Numbered from the stretch's first letter, positions 26,735-36,148 are shown. The stretch is DNA of 64,000 bases from Spirosoma luteum DSM 19990 (GCF_000374065.1 NZ_KB893301.1:25428-89427), one strand, 5' to 3'. Numbers and translations: made by a program. The notes: a model not told the origin generated them from the sequence alone.

Positions 26735-28507
26735 TTACGCGGGCATCAGCTCTTTGCGTTCCCCGATTTGCTGCCGCCACATGGCGTAATACAGTCCTTT
26801 CCGGCTTACCAGTTCCTCATGGCGACCCTCTTCTACGACACTGCCCTGCTCCAGCACAAAAATCCGGTCGGCATGCAGGATGGTGCTTAAGCGGTGGGCA
26901 ATCAGAATGGTAATGTGCTGACGCGAACCGGATAAGTCGCGCACGGTACGGCCAATTTCTTCTTCGGTCAGTGAATCCAGGGCGGAGGTAGCTTCATCGA
27001 ATACCAGTAGCGCGGGTTTGCGCAGCAGGGCGCGGGCAATACTCAGCCGCTGTTTCTCACCACCCGATACTTTCACACCCCCTTCGCCAATGACGGTGTC
27101 GAGTCCCTGCGGGGCGCGGGCCAGCAGGGTGTTGGCGGCTGCCTGATGCAGTGCCATGAGGCATTCCGCATCGGTAGCGTGGGGAGCCACAAAGAGTAGA
27201 TTCTCGCGGATGGTACCGGCAAAAAGTTGCGTATCCTGCGTCACAAAGCCGATCTGCTCCCGCAGTTCGTCCAGGTTAACCTCCGAACCGGGAATGTCGT
27301 TGTACCGAATCTGCCCGCTCAATGGCTTATATAAACCCACCAGTAGTTTCACCAGCGTCGTTTTGCCGGAACCACTAGGGCCGACAAACGCCACTGTTTC
27401 GCCCACCCGCGCATCGAACGAAATACCAGCCAGTGCCGGTTTGTCGGCGGTGAGGTGTTTGAAGTGAACATCGTCGAAGGCCAGCGTTTTAAGGGCTTCG
27501 ACGGGCTGCGGACGGAGGGGTTGCACATCGCGGGGGGTATCCAGTATCTGCTGAAAATTGGCCAGCGACGCTTCCGTTTCGCGGTACACGTTTATGATGT
27601 TGCCCAGTTCCTGCAACGGTCCGAAGATGGCAAACGAGTAGATGAACAGCGAGAAGAACTCACCCACGGTAATTTTTTCCTGCACGACTAAAAATAGCAT
27701 CAGCAGCATAATCGCGTTGCGCAGCAGGTTGACAAACGTGCCCTGCACGAACGACAGCGACCGGATATACCGTACTTTTTTGAGTTCGAGTTTCAGGATT
27801 TTCTCGGTGGTGGCGTTCAGGCGTTCGGTTTCCTGATTGGCAAGCCCGAGACTTTTTACCAGTTCAATATTCCGCAGGCTCTCCGTAGTGGACCCGGCCA
27901 GGGCGGTGGTTTCGGCCACGATGGTTTTTTGAACGGTCTTGATTTTTTTGCTCAGCAATGAACTCACAAACCCCAATAGCGGGATGGTCAGAAAGTAAGC
28001 CGGGGCAATGGGCCAGTACACCGTAGCGGCATACCACATAACAAACACAATGCCTACCACCGAGGTGAACAGCACGTTCACGAATGACTGAATCAGTTTT
28101 TCTACATCGGATCGCACCTTCTGAAGCTTGCCCAGCGTCTCACCCGACCGCTGGTCTTCAAATACCTGATAGGGGAGGTCCAGCGAATGGCGCAACCCAT
28201 CGGTATAGAGTTTGGCACCCAGCCGCTGGGTAATCACGTTGACGTAGTAATCCTGAAAGTTCTTGGCAATCCGGCTCACCATTGCCACACCCAGTGCTTG
28301 CAAAATCAGCAGACCCGCTCCGTTTTGCAGGAAGCTCCAGAATCCCAGTGGTCGCAGGGCACCACCCGGTTTAACCACGTACTGGTCGATAATTTTTCGA
28401 AAAATGTAGGGGTCCAGCAGGGAGAAGACCTGATTGATAGTGGCCAGCAGCAGCGCTAGTGCCAGCAGGCCCCAGTAACGCCGTAAATAACTGTAGAGTA
28501 ATTGCAT
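26735..28507 (-). CDS. ABC exporter, fused membrane and ATPase domains
   Basis: A 590-residue half-transporter. Residues 1-320 form the six-helix membrane domain, beginning MQLLYSYLRRYWGLLALAL; the ATPase follows with Walker A GPSGSGKTT, Q-loop IGFVTQDTQLF, signature VSGGEKQR and Walker B LLVFDEATSALDS, ending with the H-loop IAHRLST. I take the ATG at 28507; an upstream ATG at 28588 would add 27 residues that are not typical. It resembles lipid- or multidrug-type exporters that act as homodimers; the cargo cannot be told. Confidence 0.9.
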   Translation of the reverse strand: MQLLYSYLRRYWGLLALALLLATINQVFSLLDPYIFRKIIDQYVVKPGGALRPLGFWSFLQNGAGLLILQALGVAMVSRIAKNFQDYYVNVITQRLGAKLYTDGLRHSLDLPYQVFEDQRSGETLGKLQKVRSDVEKLIQSFVNVLFTSVVGIVFVMWYAATVYWPIAPAYFLTIPLLGFVSSLLSKKIKTVQKTIVAETTALAGSTTESLRNIELVKSLGLANQETERLNATTEKILKLELKKVRYIRSLSFVQGTFVNLLRNAIMLLMLFLVVQEKITVGEFFSLFIYSFAIFGPLQELGNIINVYRETEASLANFQQILDTPRDVQPLRPQPVEALKTLAFDDVHFKHLTADKPALAGISFDARVGETVAFVGPSGSGKTTLVKLLVGLYKPLSGQIRYNDIPGSEVNLDELREQIGFVTQDTQLFAGTIRENLLFVAPHATDAECLMALHQAAANTLLARAPQGLDTVIGEGGVKVSGGEKQRLSIARALLRKPALLVFDEATSALDSLTEEEIGRTVRDLSGSRQHITILIAHRLSTILHADRIFVLEQGSVVEEGRHEELVSRKGLYYAMWRQQIGERKELMPA

Positions 28508-28653
28508 AAATGAGTGATGGTAGGACAGGTCGGGGTGTTTGGTGAAGAGAACCCTGAACAAATGCCGGTTATTTCGGAGAGGTAACAAAAAAAGTAGCGA
28601 TTTAGGTCAACATCCGGCGTGTTCTGCTACCGGATAAATGCGAAATTTGCCGC

Positions 28654-29193
28654 ATGAAAAACAAACTCTTACTCTTTTCTATAGCCAGTTTACTCTTCGC
28701 CTGCGGGCCTGCCGAAAAAACATCGGATACGACCGGGGAGACGGCTGCTACCGCCACTGATTCGGCCACAACTGTCGCCCCACCAGCGCCGAAAAACTGC
28801 CAGTCGGTTGTTAAAGCCAATAAACTGGGGAAGGCCGATGTGTATCAGGAATCAGCCAAATCCATCAGCGTATCTATCACGATGGACCAGGATGCCAGCA
28901 CGACGCCCACCGCCGATGGTTGTTATTTCAACAACAAGGCTACGGTGCTGGCTACCAAAAAATCGGGCAGTCAGGTTTTTAAGCGGACTCTTGAGAAAGA
29001 TGATCTGGCGTTGTTCACCAAAGATGACGCAGACATTGAAAAGGCGGTGCTGCAACAGGTGACGTACAAACCCACCTTTAACGGGCAGCGATACGTTACT
29101 TTGACTATGCGCCTGCTCCAGCCCGATACCAAAAAGACGATGACGTACACCGTTTTTATGAATTACTTCGGCGAGATGGTTAAAGTCAACTAG
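28654..29193 (+). CDS. Lipoprotein of unknown function
   Basis: A 179-residue lipoprotein with signal MKNKLLLFSIASLLFACG and a lipobox Cys at 17, followed by a Thr/Ala-rich linker (TSDTTGETAATATDSATT). The remaining 130 residues are probably beta-rich and contain one Cys pair (NCQS and GCYF). I do not recognise a family. It precedes the BrkB gene by 31 bases on the same strand. The bases before its ATG (GAAATTTGCCGC) come close to a -7 box, which would give a very short leader. Confidence 0.75.
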   Translation: MKNKLLLFSIASLLFACGPAEKTSDTTGETAATATDSATTVAPPAPKNCQSVVKANKLGKADVYQESAKSISVSITMDQDASTTPTADGCYFNNKATVLATKKSGSQVFKRTLEKDDLALFTKDDADIEKAVLQQVTYKPTFNGQRYVTLTMRLLQPDTKKTMTYTVFMNYFGEMVKVN

Positions 29194-29224
29194 GGTGGCC
29201 CGAATACCGATAAGCCGCTAAACT

Positions 29225-30181
29225 ATGTTGGCTGACAGCGCGTTAGTCCAGTTCACTTACTGCCTTCCAATTGTGCCAAAAGACGTTCCTGTTTTGCGAA
29301 TAGCTGGCCAGGCGTTCGATAACCTGAAAGCGAACGCTCCGATTCAGATGGCGGCTGCTACGGCTTTTTTCGCTTTTTTCGCCCTGCCGCCCATCATCAT
29401 TATCCTGAGTCAGTTATTTGGGGGCTTACTAAATGTGCAGGATAAACAGGTTAGTCGGCAGCTTTTTCATGAACTGGCTCAACTGTTTGGTTATCAGGGT
29501 GCCCGCCAGTTACGGGATATTTCGGACAACCTGAGTCAGCGCCGGTCTGGTCTGGCCTTTACGGCATTAAATATCTTTCTGCTGTTGCTGGCTTCCACTA
29601 CGCTGTTTGCTATCATCAAGCGTTCGCTCAATCAGCTTTGGATGGTGAAGTCGATTGCCCATCGACCCTGGGCCGATACGTTGGTGGAGCGGCTGGTTTC
29701 CCTGGGGATTATTATTTTTTCGGGCGTTTTGGTTACGCTGTCGCTGGTTATTCAACAATCGCTGCTGACTGTATTTCCTGATGCTATCTATTACGACTGG
29801 TTAATAACGGTCGGAAAGCATCTGCTTTCCATTTTGCTGCTAACGGTTTGGTTTTCGGTCGTTTTTAAATACCTGCCCGATATCCAGATACGCTGGCGGG
29901 GCGTTTGGGTAGGTGCGCTGGTAACGGCCCTGATGATTGAGGCAGGAGAGAAGATTCTGGATCGCCTGTTAATCAATAGTGAGGTGAGTTCTTTGTATGG
30001 AAAATCAGGGCCTATTATTCTGATGCTGCTGTTTGTTTTTTATTCGTCGCTAATCTTCTACTACGGCGCGAGTTTCACCCGCCATTACGCCCAGTGGAAC
30101 AATCAGGAGGCCAGGCCCACGGCCCATGCCACTTCTTTTGAAATTAACGATGTAGATGATGTGGCTACCGGGGAGGAGTAG
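29225..30181 (+). CDS. YihY/BrkB family inner membrane protein
   Basis: A 318-residue membrane protein with about six helices. It has the family features: the N-terminal helix in APIQMAAATAFFAFFALPPIIII, quoted here as MAAATAFFAFFALPP, the conserved WADTLVERLVSLGIIIFSG region and the ending GKSGPIILMLLFVFYSSLIF. The family was once annotated as ribonuclease BN, which is not supported. Its function is unknown. The gene ends at a strong bidirectional hairpin. Confidence 0.9.
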   Translation: MLADSALVQFTYCLPIVPKDVPVLRIAGQAFDNLKANAPIQMAAATAFFAFFALPPIIIILSQLFGGLLNVQDKQVSRQLFHELAQLFGYQGARQLRDISDNLSQRRSGLAFTALNIFLLLLASTTLFAIIKRSLNQLWMVKSIAHRPWADTLVERLVSLGIIIFSGVLVTLSLVIQQSLLTVFPDAIYYDWLITVGKHLLSILLLTVWFSVVFKYLPDIQIRWRGVWVGALVTALMIEAGEKILDRLLINSEVSSLYGKSGPIILMLLFVFYSSLIFYYGASFTRHYAQWNNQEARPTAHATSFEINDVDDVATGEE

Positions 30182-30190
30182 CTCTTCACA

Positions 30191-30229
30191 AACGAAACGC
30201 GACCTGTGCTGCACAGGTCGCGTTTCGTT
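30191..30229. terminator. Strong bidirectional hairpin
   Basis: Eighteen-base arms pair perfectly (30191-30208 with 30212-30229; AACGAAACGCGACCTGTG and its complement) around the three bases CTG. It separates the convergent BrkB and universal stress protein genes. There is no long T run, so it may act together with Rho or as a stabiliser. Confidence 0.85.
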
Positions 30230-30261
30230 CCGGCTCTTACCGGTTTCAATTCTGTAGGAAA

Positions 30262-30993
30262 TCAATCCTCTTTCTTATGATAGACCAACACGGGCACCTC
30301 CGATTTTTCAATTAGCGCGTTGGTGTAGTTGGGATGCAGCAGGCCATCCAGGAAACCGGCCTTTGGGTGTAATTCCATCACAATCATGTCGGGGTGAGCA
30401 TTATCGAACTGATCTTCTGTGAGCACCTCGAGTTTGGCTTTGAACACATCCACGAGTGATTCAGTCTGGAATGTTACCTGCGCACGCGTCGTTTCGGCCT
30501 GCATGGCATAGGCAATGGTATTCACCTGGGCGGGTTGGATCGCTTTCCCCTCGTCATCAACGGGCACGATTAGCACGGGACAAAGGGCTTCATCGGTTAC
30601 ATCGCTCACGGCACTACCCGCCAGCCGATCAAAAAAGGTGCTCAGGTCGCTGCGGCCCATCACAATCAGATCCGCCGAATGAACGCGGGCGGCATCCAGA
30701 ATGGTGTCTTCTACCGAACCAATGCGCCAGTCGATCACGATTTGTAACCCTTCGGCCTCCAGTCTGCTGGCTAGTTCACCCAGCCGCTGACGGCTAATGT
30801 CTTCAATTTCCTGCGAGGCCATCATGCCCATGCCTGAATCGCCAATGCTGGGGAATGTACTGTCGGGCAGCATAGGTTGAAAAACGTGCAGCAACGTAAC
30901 GGTTGCCCCCGTCTTTTGGGCGAAAAGTCGCACCCAATCCAGGGCGACGTCATTACTGGTCGAGAAGTCGGTAGGGAAAAGCAGATTAGTCAT
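30262..30993 (-). CDS. Universal stress protein, tandem UspA-like
   Basis: A 243-residue cytoplasmic protein. Residues 1-147 form one UspA domain (NLLFPTDFSTSNDVALDWV at the start, LIVMGRSDLSTFFDRLAGS and ALCPVLIVPVD at the end). The Gly-rich nucleotide motif GxxGx9G is incomplete, so ATP binding is uncertain. Residues 150-243 look like a shortened second domain that keeps the HPDMIVMELHPKAGF and SEVPVLVYHKK ends. It is the downstream neighbour of the SPFH gene on the same strand, separated by a decayed repeat element. Confidence 0.85.
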   Translation of the reverse strand: MTNLLFPTDFSTSNDVALDWVRLFAQKTGATVTLLHVFQPMLPDSTFPSIGDSGMGMMASQEIEDISRQRLGELASRLEAEGLQIVIDWRIGSVEDTILDAARVHSADLIVMGRSDLSTFFDRLAGSAVSDVTDEALCPVLIVPVDDEGKAIQPAQVNTIAYAMQAETTRAQVTFQTESLVDVFKAKLEVLTEDQFDNAHPDMIVMELHPKAGFLDGLLHPNYTNALIEKSEVPVLVYHKKED

Positions 30994-30998
30994 AAACA

Positions 30999-31103
30999 GG
31001 TTTACGGTTTTGGTTTATAGTCTACGGTTGCGCAGAGCAACTTTTGGATACGTAAAAGCGTGGCTTCGCGCAACTAAAAACCATAAACTGTAAACCGTAA
31101 ACC
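30999..31103. repeat. Decayed period-7 inverted repeat element
   Basis: GGTTTACGGTTT (30999-31010) pairs exactly with AAACCGTAAACC (31092-31103), and GTTGCGC (31027-31033) with GCGCAAC (31068-31074). The stretch between carries GTTTAYG-like words that no longer match well. It fills the gap between the SPFH gene and the universal stress gene. Confidence 0.7.
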
Positions 31104-31114
31104 ACATACTATGT

Positions 31115-32041
31115 TTACTGCCCGTTGGTACGGTTCATTTTTTCAACCGCCAGCAACTGGTTCATCGTCTTCTGCATTCCTTCGGTCGAGCCATCCAGGA
31201 AAATAACGTTGCCCTTGCCATTTTCGGCAAAATGCTTGATGGCTTCGGTCCAGATGGAGAATAAAATCAGGGATGCATCCAGATTGGCTTCGTTCATCAC
31301 CTTGGCCGATTCGGCCATACCCCTGGCCACCTCTTCGCGGAACAGGGCCACGCCCTGCCCTCTTAGCTGTGAAGCCGTTTTCTCGGCTTCGGCCGAAATC
31401 TGAATGGCATTACCGTCGGCCTGGGCCGCTTTGGTTTTAGTAATCAGCAGGGCCTGCCCTTCGTTTTCAGCAGCTGCTTTCAGGTTGGAAGAGGCCACTA
31501 CCTGCGCCATCGACCGCATAATCACTTCGTCGAAGGCGATGTCATTCAGTTGCAGATCGGTAAGGTGATAGCCCCAGGTTTCAAGCAGCACATCAAGCTG
31601 TGATTTAACGTGTTCAATGATTTCGGAACGGAGCGATAGGATTTCGGCTTGCCGTTTGGTGGCGACAAAACTACGGATGGACCCTTCAATAGTTCGAATC
31701 AAAGCCTGCATGAACGAGGCCTCGTCGATGAATTTGAAGGCTACGTTTTTAATCGTTTCCTCCGCCTGGTTCAGTACCGAATATACCAGCATGGCTTTGA
31801 AGTTAACATTGGCCTGATCAGCCGTGATGGCCTGAAACGCCAGCTCGACGGAGCGATTCTGAATGGAAATACGCCGGTAGATGAACTCAATAAAGGGGAT
31901 TTTGAAATTTAAACCCGGCGTCATGACCCGGGAGTATTTTCCGAAAACGGTAATGACGGCCACCGTGCCCTGCTGCACAATAACAACCGACAGGTATATG
32001 ACAACGATTACTAACAGAAACAGTACAAGAAGGAAATTCAT
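31115..32041 (-). CDS. SPFH/Band 7 membrane protein (stomatin-like)
   Basis: A 308-residue protein with one N-terminal membrane helix (LLVLFLLVIVVIYLSVVIV), then the Band 7 domain (GTVAVITVFGKYSRVMTPG, residues about 30-200) and an Ala/Glu-rich helical tail (EAEKTASQLRGQG). Such proteins form large oligomers at membranes and often affect membrane organisation or proteases. No NfeD-type partner gene is next to it. A terminator of the upstream MFS gene precedes it. Confidence 0.9.
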   Translation of the reverse strand: MNFLLVLFLLVIVVIYLSVVIVQQGTVAVITVFGKYSRVMTPGLNFKIPFIEFIYRRISIQNRSVELAFQAITADQANVNFKAMLVYSVLNQAEETIKNVAFKFIDEASFMQALIRTIEGSIRSFVATKRQAEILSLRSEIIEHVKSQLDVLLETWGYHLTDLQLNDIAFDEVIMRSMAQVVASSNLKAAAENEGQALLITKTKAAQADGNAIQISAEAEKTASQLRGQGVALFREEVARGMAESAKVMNEANLDASLILFSIWTEAIKHFAENGKGNVIFLDGSTEGMQKTMNQLLAVEKMNRTNGQ

Positions 32042-32069
32042 TAGCGTAAATGGTTTTAGCGAAACAAAA

Positions 32070-32102
32070 AACGGATTCCGCTTTTAAGGTACGGAATCCG
32101 TT
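32070..32102 (-). terminator. Intrinsic terminator of the MFS gene
   Basis: AACGGATTCCG (32070-32080) pairs with CGGAATCCGTT (32092-32102) around 11 bases. Read on the minus strand, the stem is followed by TTTTTGTTTC, the expected U-rich tail. It lies just after the MFS stop. Confidence 0.8.
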
Positions 32103-32139
32103 GGTAGTACAGGTGAGATTTTACGTAATCGGTCGCTGT

Positions 32140-33306
32140 TTAGTGGCCGGTTGATAATTCGTACCTCGGCGCTTCTTTTTGCCGGAAATACATCATCATC
32201 GCCATCAGAAAACCCGTAAACGCCAGCATGGCTCCCACCAGGTTGGGAGCGGCATAGCCCAGGCCGGCAGCAATTGGTAAACCACCCAGATAGGCCCCCA
32301 ATGCATTCCCCATGTTGAATCCTGCCTGGCTCACCGAAGAGGCCAGCATTTCGGACCCCTTAGCCGCCCGAATCATTAATATCTGAATCGGTGCACCCAG
32401 CGAGAAGGCAATGGCCCCCGTAACAAAGGTCATACCGAGAAGGGGTATCTGAATGGACGAGACGTAATACACGACGATCAGACAAATGCTCATCAGCAGC
32501 AGAAACAACGCGGTCGCCTTGATGGGGGAGATGCTGTCGGCCGTACGCCCGGAAATCAGGTTACCAACGGCCATCCCGAAACCCGCCAGCACGAGAATCC
32601 AGGTAAGCTGGTCGCTGCCGAAGTGCGCCACCTCAGTCAATAAGGGAGCTATATAACTGAACCAGGCAAACAACCCACCTGTACCAATGGCCGTAATACC
32701 CAGAATAAGCCAGGGTTCCACGTGCGTGAACAATTTAAGATCTTTACGCAGATTGGACTGACTCACCACCGGCATTAGCTTCTGAATGCAAAACAGAGTG
32801 ACCAGGCCAACGGCGGCAATGATGACGAAGGTTATCCGCCAGCTCAAGTTATGACCGATGAACGTGCCTAAAGGGACTCCAATGATGTTGGCTACGGTAA
32901 GGCCGGCAAACATCATGGAAATGGCCTGCGCTTCTTTGCCCTTACCCGCCAACCGGCTGGCTACTACGGCCCCTACGCCGAAGAATGCACCATGTGGCAA
33001 CCCCGATAGCAGGCGGGTTATCAGCATGGTTTCGTAATTGGGAGCAAAGGAGGAGAGTAAATTGCAAAAGGTGAACAGGACCATCAGACCGAGCAAAATT
33101 TTCTTGGGCGGATAGTTTCCGGCAATCCCAACCAGTAGGGGAGCACCCAGAACAACGCCAAGTGCATAGGCCGAAATCAAGTGACCGGCGGCCGGAATTG
33201 TGATGTTCAGTGTGGTTGCAATATCGGGTAGAATACCCATCATGACGAATTCTGTCATGCCAATACCGAAGCCTCCGATGGCGAGGGGAATTAGTTGCTT
33301 TTTCAT
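32140..33306 (-). CDS. MFS transporter (drug/sugar efflux type)
   Basis: A 388-residue membrane protein with 12 predicted helices, starting MKKQLIPLAIGGFGIGMTEF. The pattern FVMMGILPDIATTLNITIPAAG (given here as MGILPDIATTLN), LLSGLPHGAFFGVGAVVASR and FNMGNALGAYLGG is that of the AraJ/YdhP-like DHA1 exporters. I use the ATG at 33306; the frame runs to 33375, but that part contains operator-like palindromes rather than protein. Two TTyCC-N6-GGrAA sites upstream suggest control by a dimeric repressor. Confidence 0.88.
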   Translation of the reverse strand: MKKQLIPLAIGGFGIGMTEFVMMGILPDIATTLNITIPAAGHLISAYALGVVLGAPLLVGIAGNYPPKKILLGLMVLFTFCNLLSSFAPNYETMLITRLLSGLPHGAFFGVGAVVASRLAGKGKEAQAISMMFAGLTVANIIGVPLGTFIGHNLSWRITFVIIAAVGLVTLFCIQKLMPVVSQSNLRKDLKLFTHVEPWLILGITAIGTGGLFAWFSYIAPLLTEVAHFGSDQLTWILVLAGFGMAVGNLISGRTADSISPIKATALFLLLMSICLIVVYYVSSIQIPLLGMTFVTGAIAFSLGAPIQILMIRAAKGSEMLASSVSQAGFNMGNALGAYLGGLPIAAGLGYAAPNLVGAMLAFTGFLMAMMMYFRQKEAPRYELSTGH

Positions 33307-33314
33307 GCTGCAGC

Positions 33315-33437
33315 TTTCTATTTTTCTGACCGCTCGTGCGTTTTCCCAACTTGGAAAACTCACAATAAACTCCACTTGACGAAGCTCATTTAGTCAGAAA
33401 AATAGAAAAAGTGCAAAATTGTTCCCCGTTCTGGGAA
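33315..33437. promoter_or_regulatory. Operator-like sites upstream of the MFS gene
   Basis: Two related palindromes are visible: GTTTTCC-CAACTT-GGAAAAC (33340-33359) and TTCCC-CGTTCT-GGGAA (33422-33437). A 16-base inverted repeat, TTTCTATTTTTCTGAC (33315-33330) with its complement at 33393-33408, brackets the first one. The layout suggests binding of a dimeric repressor or activator, possibly with looping. No regulator gene is adjacent. Confidence 0.55.
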
Positions 33438-33473
33438 TGTTATAACTTTATAATTGGCTGGTGCAACTACCGG

Positions 33474-35210
33474 TTATTGGACGCGCTTACCGGGCATATC
33501 CTGACCGTTCTGGTGCAGAATCAGTTGCGTCACATCGCCTTTGTCATTTTTAACGAACGTTACCTGCGCATCGACTACGTTGAGGTAAAACTTGGTGTTG
33601 GAGGTTGGGAAAAGCTCAAACGGGGGTTGGCCGGTAGCCTGCCCGAACAATTTGTTATCCTGCCGGGTGATAGTAATAGAAAAGGTGGGGGCCAGTTGGT
33701 ACGTACCCACGTAGGATTGCAGGGTAGCTGCATCCACCACCGCATCGACAGGCGTTTCCACGGGTTCGCCCAGTTGCTTCAGCATAGTTGTCCCGTTGGT
33801 GTTGCGCGGATTGAGTTCCAGCGATTTTTTATAGTCCCTGATGGCGGCCGTTTTGTCCCCCGCTTTCATGTAGGCTTCCCCCCGGCTATCGTACACGTTG
33901 TAGGAGTTGGGAAAAGCTTCGGCATTGAGGGTGAAAACGGCCAGGGCTTCCGGTAGTTTTCCATCGCTCATCAGTTCGTAGCCCAGGGCGTTTATCTCGC
34001 CTTCATTCATGTTATAGGCCTTATCCGCTTTCCAGGCGTTGAATCGCTCGCGCGTTTTAGCAACTGGTTCTGTGCGAACCGACTGACGGACCAAATCTGT
34101 GATGGGCTTCTTGGGTGCTTCTACTGGTTGGTCGTACAGGATGCGCAGGATATTCTGCTTCATGGCATCAAGCGGGGCACTGCCGGTATTATTAAGCAAC
34201 ACAACCAGTTGTTTATCCATCGGAACCCGGCTGATTATTGTGTTGAAGCCATTTATGCCGCCACTATGTTCAATAAGTTGCAGACTATCTTTTTGATTTC
34301 CGACTTTTGTTTTACCCACGCCCCAGCCGTAGGCATAGTGATTTAGAAAAGGGGTAAGCATCGTTGCTTTTCCACTGGCCGACACCAGTTTGTCTGTGTA
34401 CAGTGCCTGATCCCATTTGTACAAATCTTCGACGGTGGAATAAAGTGAACCGGCTGCGTAGGGTATCGACATATCCAGATAAGGCGCGTTTACGTAGCCT
34501 GCTCCCTGCTTTTCGTACCCTGCTGCCCGCCTGGATACTAGCGGACCGGATAAATCGTAGCCGGTGTCTTTGAGCTGAAGGGGTGCCAGAATGTTTTCAT
34601 TCAGCACATCGGCGTACGATTTGCCCGTTACCTTCTCGATGAGTACACCCAACAGGAAATAGCCGGAGTTACTGTACGAAAATTTTGAGCCCGGCTCAAA
34701 ATCGAGCGGCATATCGGCGAAGGTTTTCAGAAATGCATCCGGTTTGTAGGGGTCGCGACTTTTGGTCTGGAAAAAACCGGGAAAGCTGGTATAGTTTGGA
34801 ATGCCCGATGTGTGGGTAAGCAGGTGATGAATGGTGATTTTATCGCCGGTTGCTTTGGGGTAATCGGGCAGGTAGTCCGTGACGTGTCCCGCCAGTTTCA
34901 GCGTGCCTTTTTCGACCAGTTGCATAACCAGCATGGCCGTAAACTGCTTGGTTATGGAACCAAGCCGGAACCTGGTATCCGGCGTATTGTGTATGAGCCA
35001 CTCCATGTTGGCCATACCGTACCCTTTTTTGAAAATGACCTGTCCTTTCTCGGCTACCAGCACCGAGCCGTTGAACTGTTTATTAGCAACATACTGCTGT
35101 ATGAGTGCATCAATTTTGGCGGCTTTGTTCTGGGCAAAACTTACCGGGAGGGTAAGCCAGATGAGGAGTGCCGTCAGGGCGAACGGGGGGTAAGTAATCG
35201 TCTTTTTCAT
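33474..35210 (-). CDS. Serine hydrolase (class C beta-lactamase family) with TPR region
   Basis: A 578-residue exported protein with signal MKKTITYPPFALTALLIWLT. The catalytic domain (30-380) has Ser85 and Lys88 in LGSITKQFTA, the Tyr-Ser-Asn motif at 179-181 (KFSYSNSGYF) and HSGG near 320 in place of the KTG box. Residues about 420-500 hold TPR-like helices (SYNVYDSRGEAYMKAGDKTA), and the last 75 residues form a small beta domain common to these proteins. Likely a peptidase or esterase acting on cell-wall or peptide substrates; resistance to beta-lactams should not be assumed. Confidence 0.88.
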   Translation of the reverse strand: MKKTITYPPFALTALLIWLTLPVSFAQNKAAKIDALIQQYVANKQFNGSVLVAEKGQVIFKKGYGMANMEWLIHNTPDTRFRLGSITKQFTAMLVMQLVEKGTLKLAGHVTDYLPDYPKATGDKITIHHLLTHTSGIPNYTSFPGFFQTKSRDPYKPDAFLKTFADMPLDFEPGSKFSYSNSGYFLLGVLIEKVTGKSYADVLNENILAPLQLKDTGYDLSGPLVSRRAAGYEKQGAGYVNAPYLDMSIPYAAGSLYSTVEDLYKWDQALYTDKLVSASGKATMLTPFLNHYAYGWGVGKTKVGNQKDSLQLIEHSGGINGFNTIISRVPMDKQLVVLLNNTGSAPLDAMKQNILRILYDQPVEAPKKPITDLVRQSVRTEPVAKTRERFNAWKADKAYNMNEGEINALGYELMSDGKLPEALAVFTLNAEAFPNSYNVYDSRGEAYMKAGDKTAAIRDYKKSLELNPRNTNGTTMLKQLGEPVETPVDAVVDAATLQSYVGTYQLAPTFSITITRQDNKLFGQATGQPPFELFPTSNTKFYLNVVDAQVTFVKNDKGDVTQLILHQNGQDMPGKRVQ

Positions 35211-35512
35211 GCTATAGGGAGTAAAACAGCAAACGTATAGCTCGCTGACGATCAAGATTAGCACTTTCTGATGGTAGCTTCCGGCATAAATTTAGCAGGC
35301 GGTCAGACAACTGGATGAAAGGTAGGAAACTACTCCCGCGAGCGCAGCAGTGGGTGCCGCATAGTGTTTTGTACGGACCTGCTTTTCTGAAGCACGTTCT
35401 GAACTCAGTACTTACTTTTTAAGTTTCTTACCCAAATTGGCATCCGTCGATTTTCTATTTTCCGATTACTAGATTTACAAGGTAGATTTTATCAATTAAA
35501 ACCCCATTAATC
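35211..35512. other. Gap between serine hydrolase and peroxiredoxin genes
   Basis: A divergent 302-base gap with no reading frame I trust. On the minus strand TACGTTTG (35230-35237) is a full -7 match about 20 bases before the hydrolase ATG, which supports that start. I see no clear forward promoter or operator for the peroxiredoxin gene. Confidence 0.5.
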
Positions 35513-36148
35513 ATGTCACTGCGTTTAGGAGATATTGCCCCCGATTTTGATGCCGACACTACTCAGGGTCCCATTCATTTTCACGAATGGCTGGGGAACT
35601 CATGGGGAATGTTATTCTCGCACCCCGCCGATTTTACCCCCGTTTGTACCACCGAACTGGGAAGAACGGCTCTGTTGAAAGATGAATTCGGCAAGCGGAA
35701 TGTAAAAGTGATTGCTGTGTCGGTCGACAACCTGGAGTCGCATAACCGCTGGACCCCGGATATTAAGGACGTTACGGGCTCGGAGGTGAACTTCCCAATC
35801 ATTGCGGATGCGGACCGGAAGGTGGCGGAATTGTACGATATGATTCATCCCAACGCCAGCGAGAAAACAACCGTGCGTTCGGTATTTATTATTGGACCCG
35901 ATAAGAAAATCAAGCTAACGCTAACGTACCCTGCTTCCACGGGACGCAACTTCAACGAATTGATCCGGGTAATCGATTCGCTACAGCTAACGGCTGACTA
36001 TCAGGTAGCTACCCCCGCCGACTGGGAGCAGGGAGATGACGTAATCGTGACGCCTGCCGTGACCAATGATCAACTGGAAGCCAAGTTTCCCAAAGGCGTA
36101 ACCTTTGTGAAACCCTATTTGCGCACTACACCACAGCCTAATAAATAG
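35513..36148 (+). CDS. 1-Cys peroxiredoxin (Prx6 type)
   Basis: A 211-residue peroxidase that reduces peroxides through Cys45 in the motif HPADFTPVCTTELG. The long C-terminal part with KLTLTYPASTGRNFNE and the ending GVTFVKPYLRTTPQP is typical of the Prx6 group. No second catalytic Cys is present: Cys45 is the only Cys in the chain, so an outside thiol must recycle it. It is cytoplasmic, with no signal peptide. A small membrane protein gene follows after 93 bases. Confidence 0.94.
   Translation: MSLRLGDIAPDFDADTTQGPIHFHEWLGNSWGMLFSHPADFTPVCTTELGRTALLKDEFGKRNVKVIAVSVDNLESHNRWTPDIKDVTGSEVNFPIIADADRKVAELYDMIHPNASEKTTVRSVFIIGPDKKIKLTLTYPASTGRNFNELIRVIDSLQLTADYQVATPADWEQGDDVIVTPAVTNDQLEAKFPKGVTFVKPYLRTTPQPNK

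Noticed and set aside
30191..30229. Considered as another periodic element
   Set aside because: The stem is perfect, but it has no 7- or 8-base period and sits between convergent genes, so a normal bidirectional terminator explains it.
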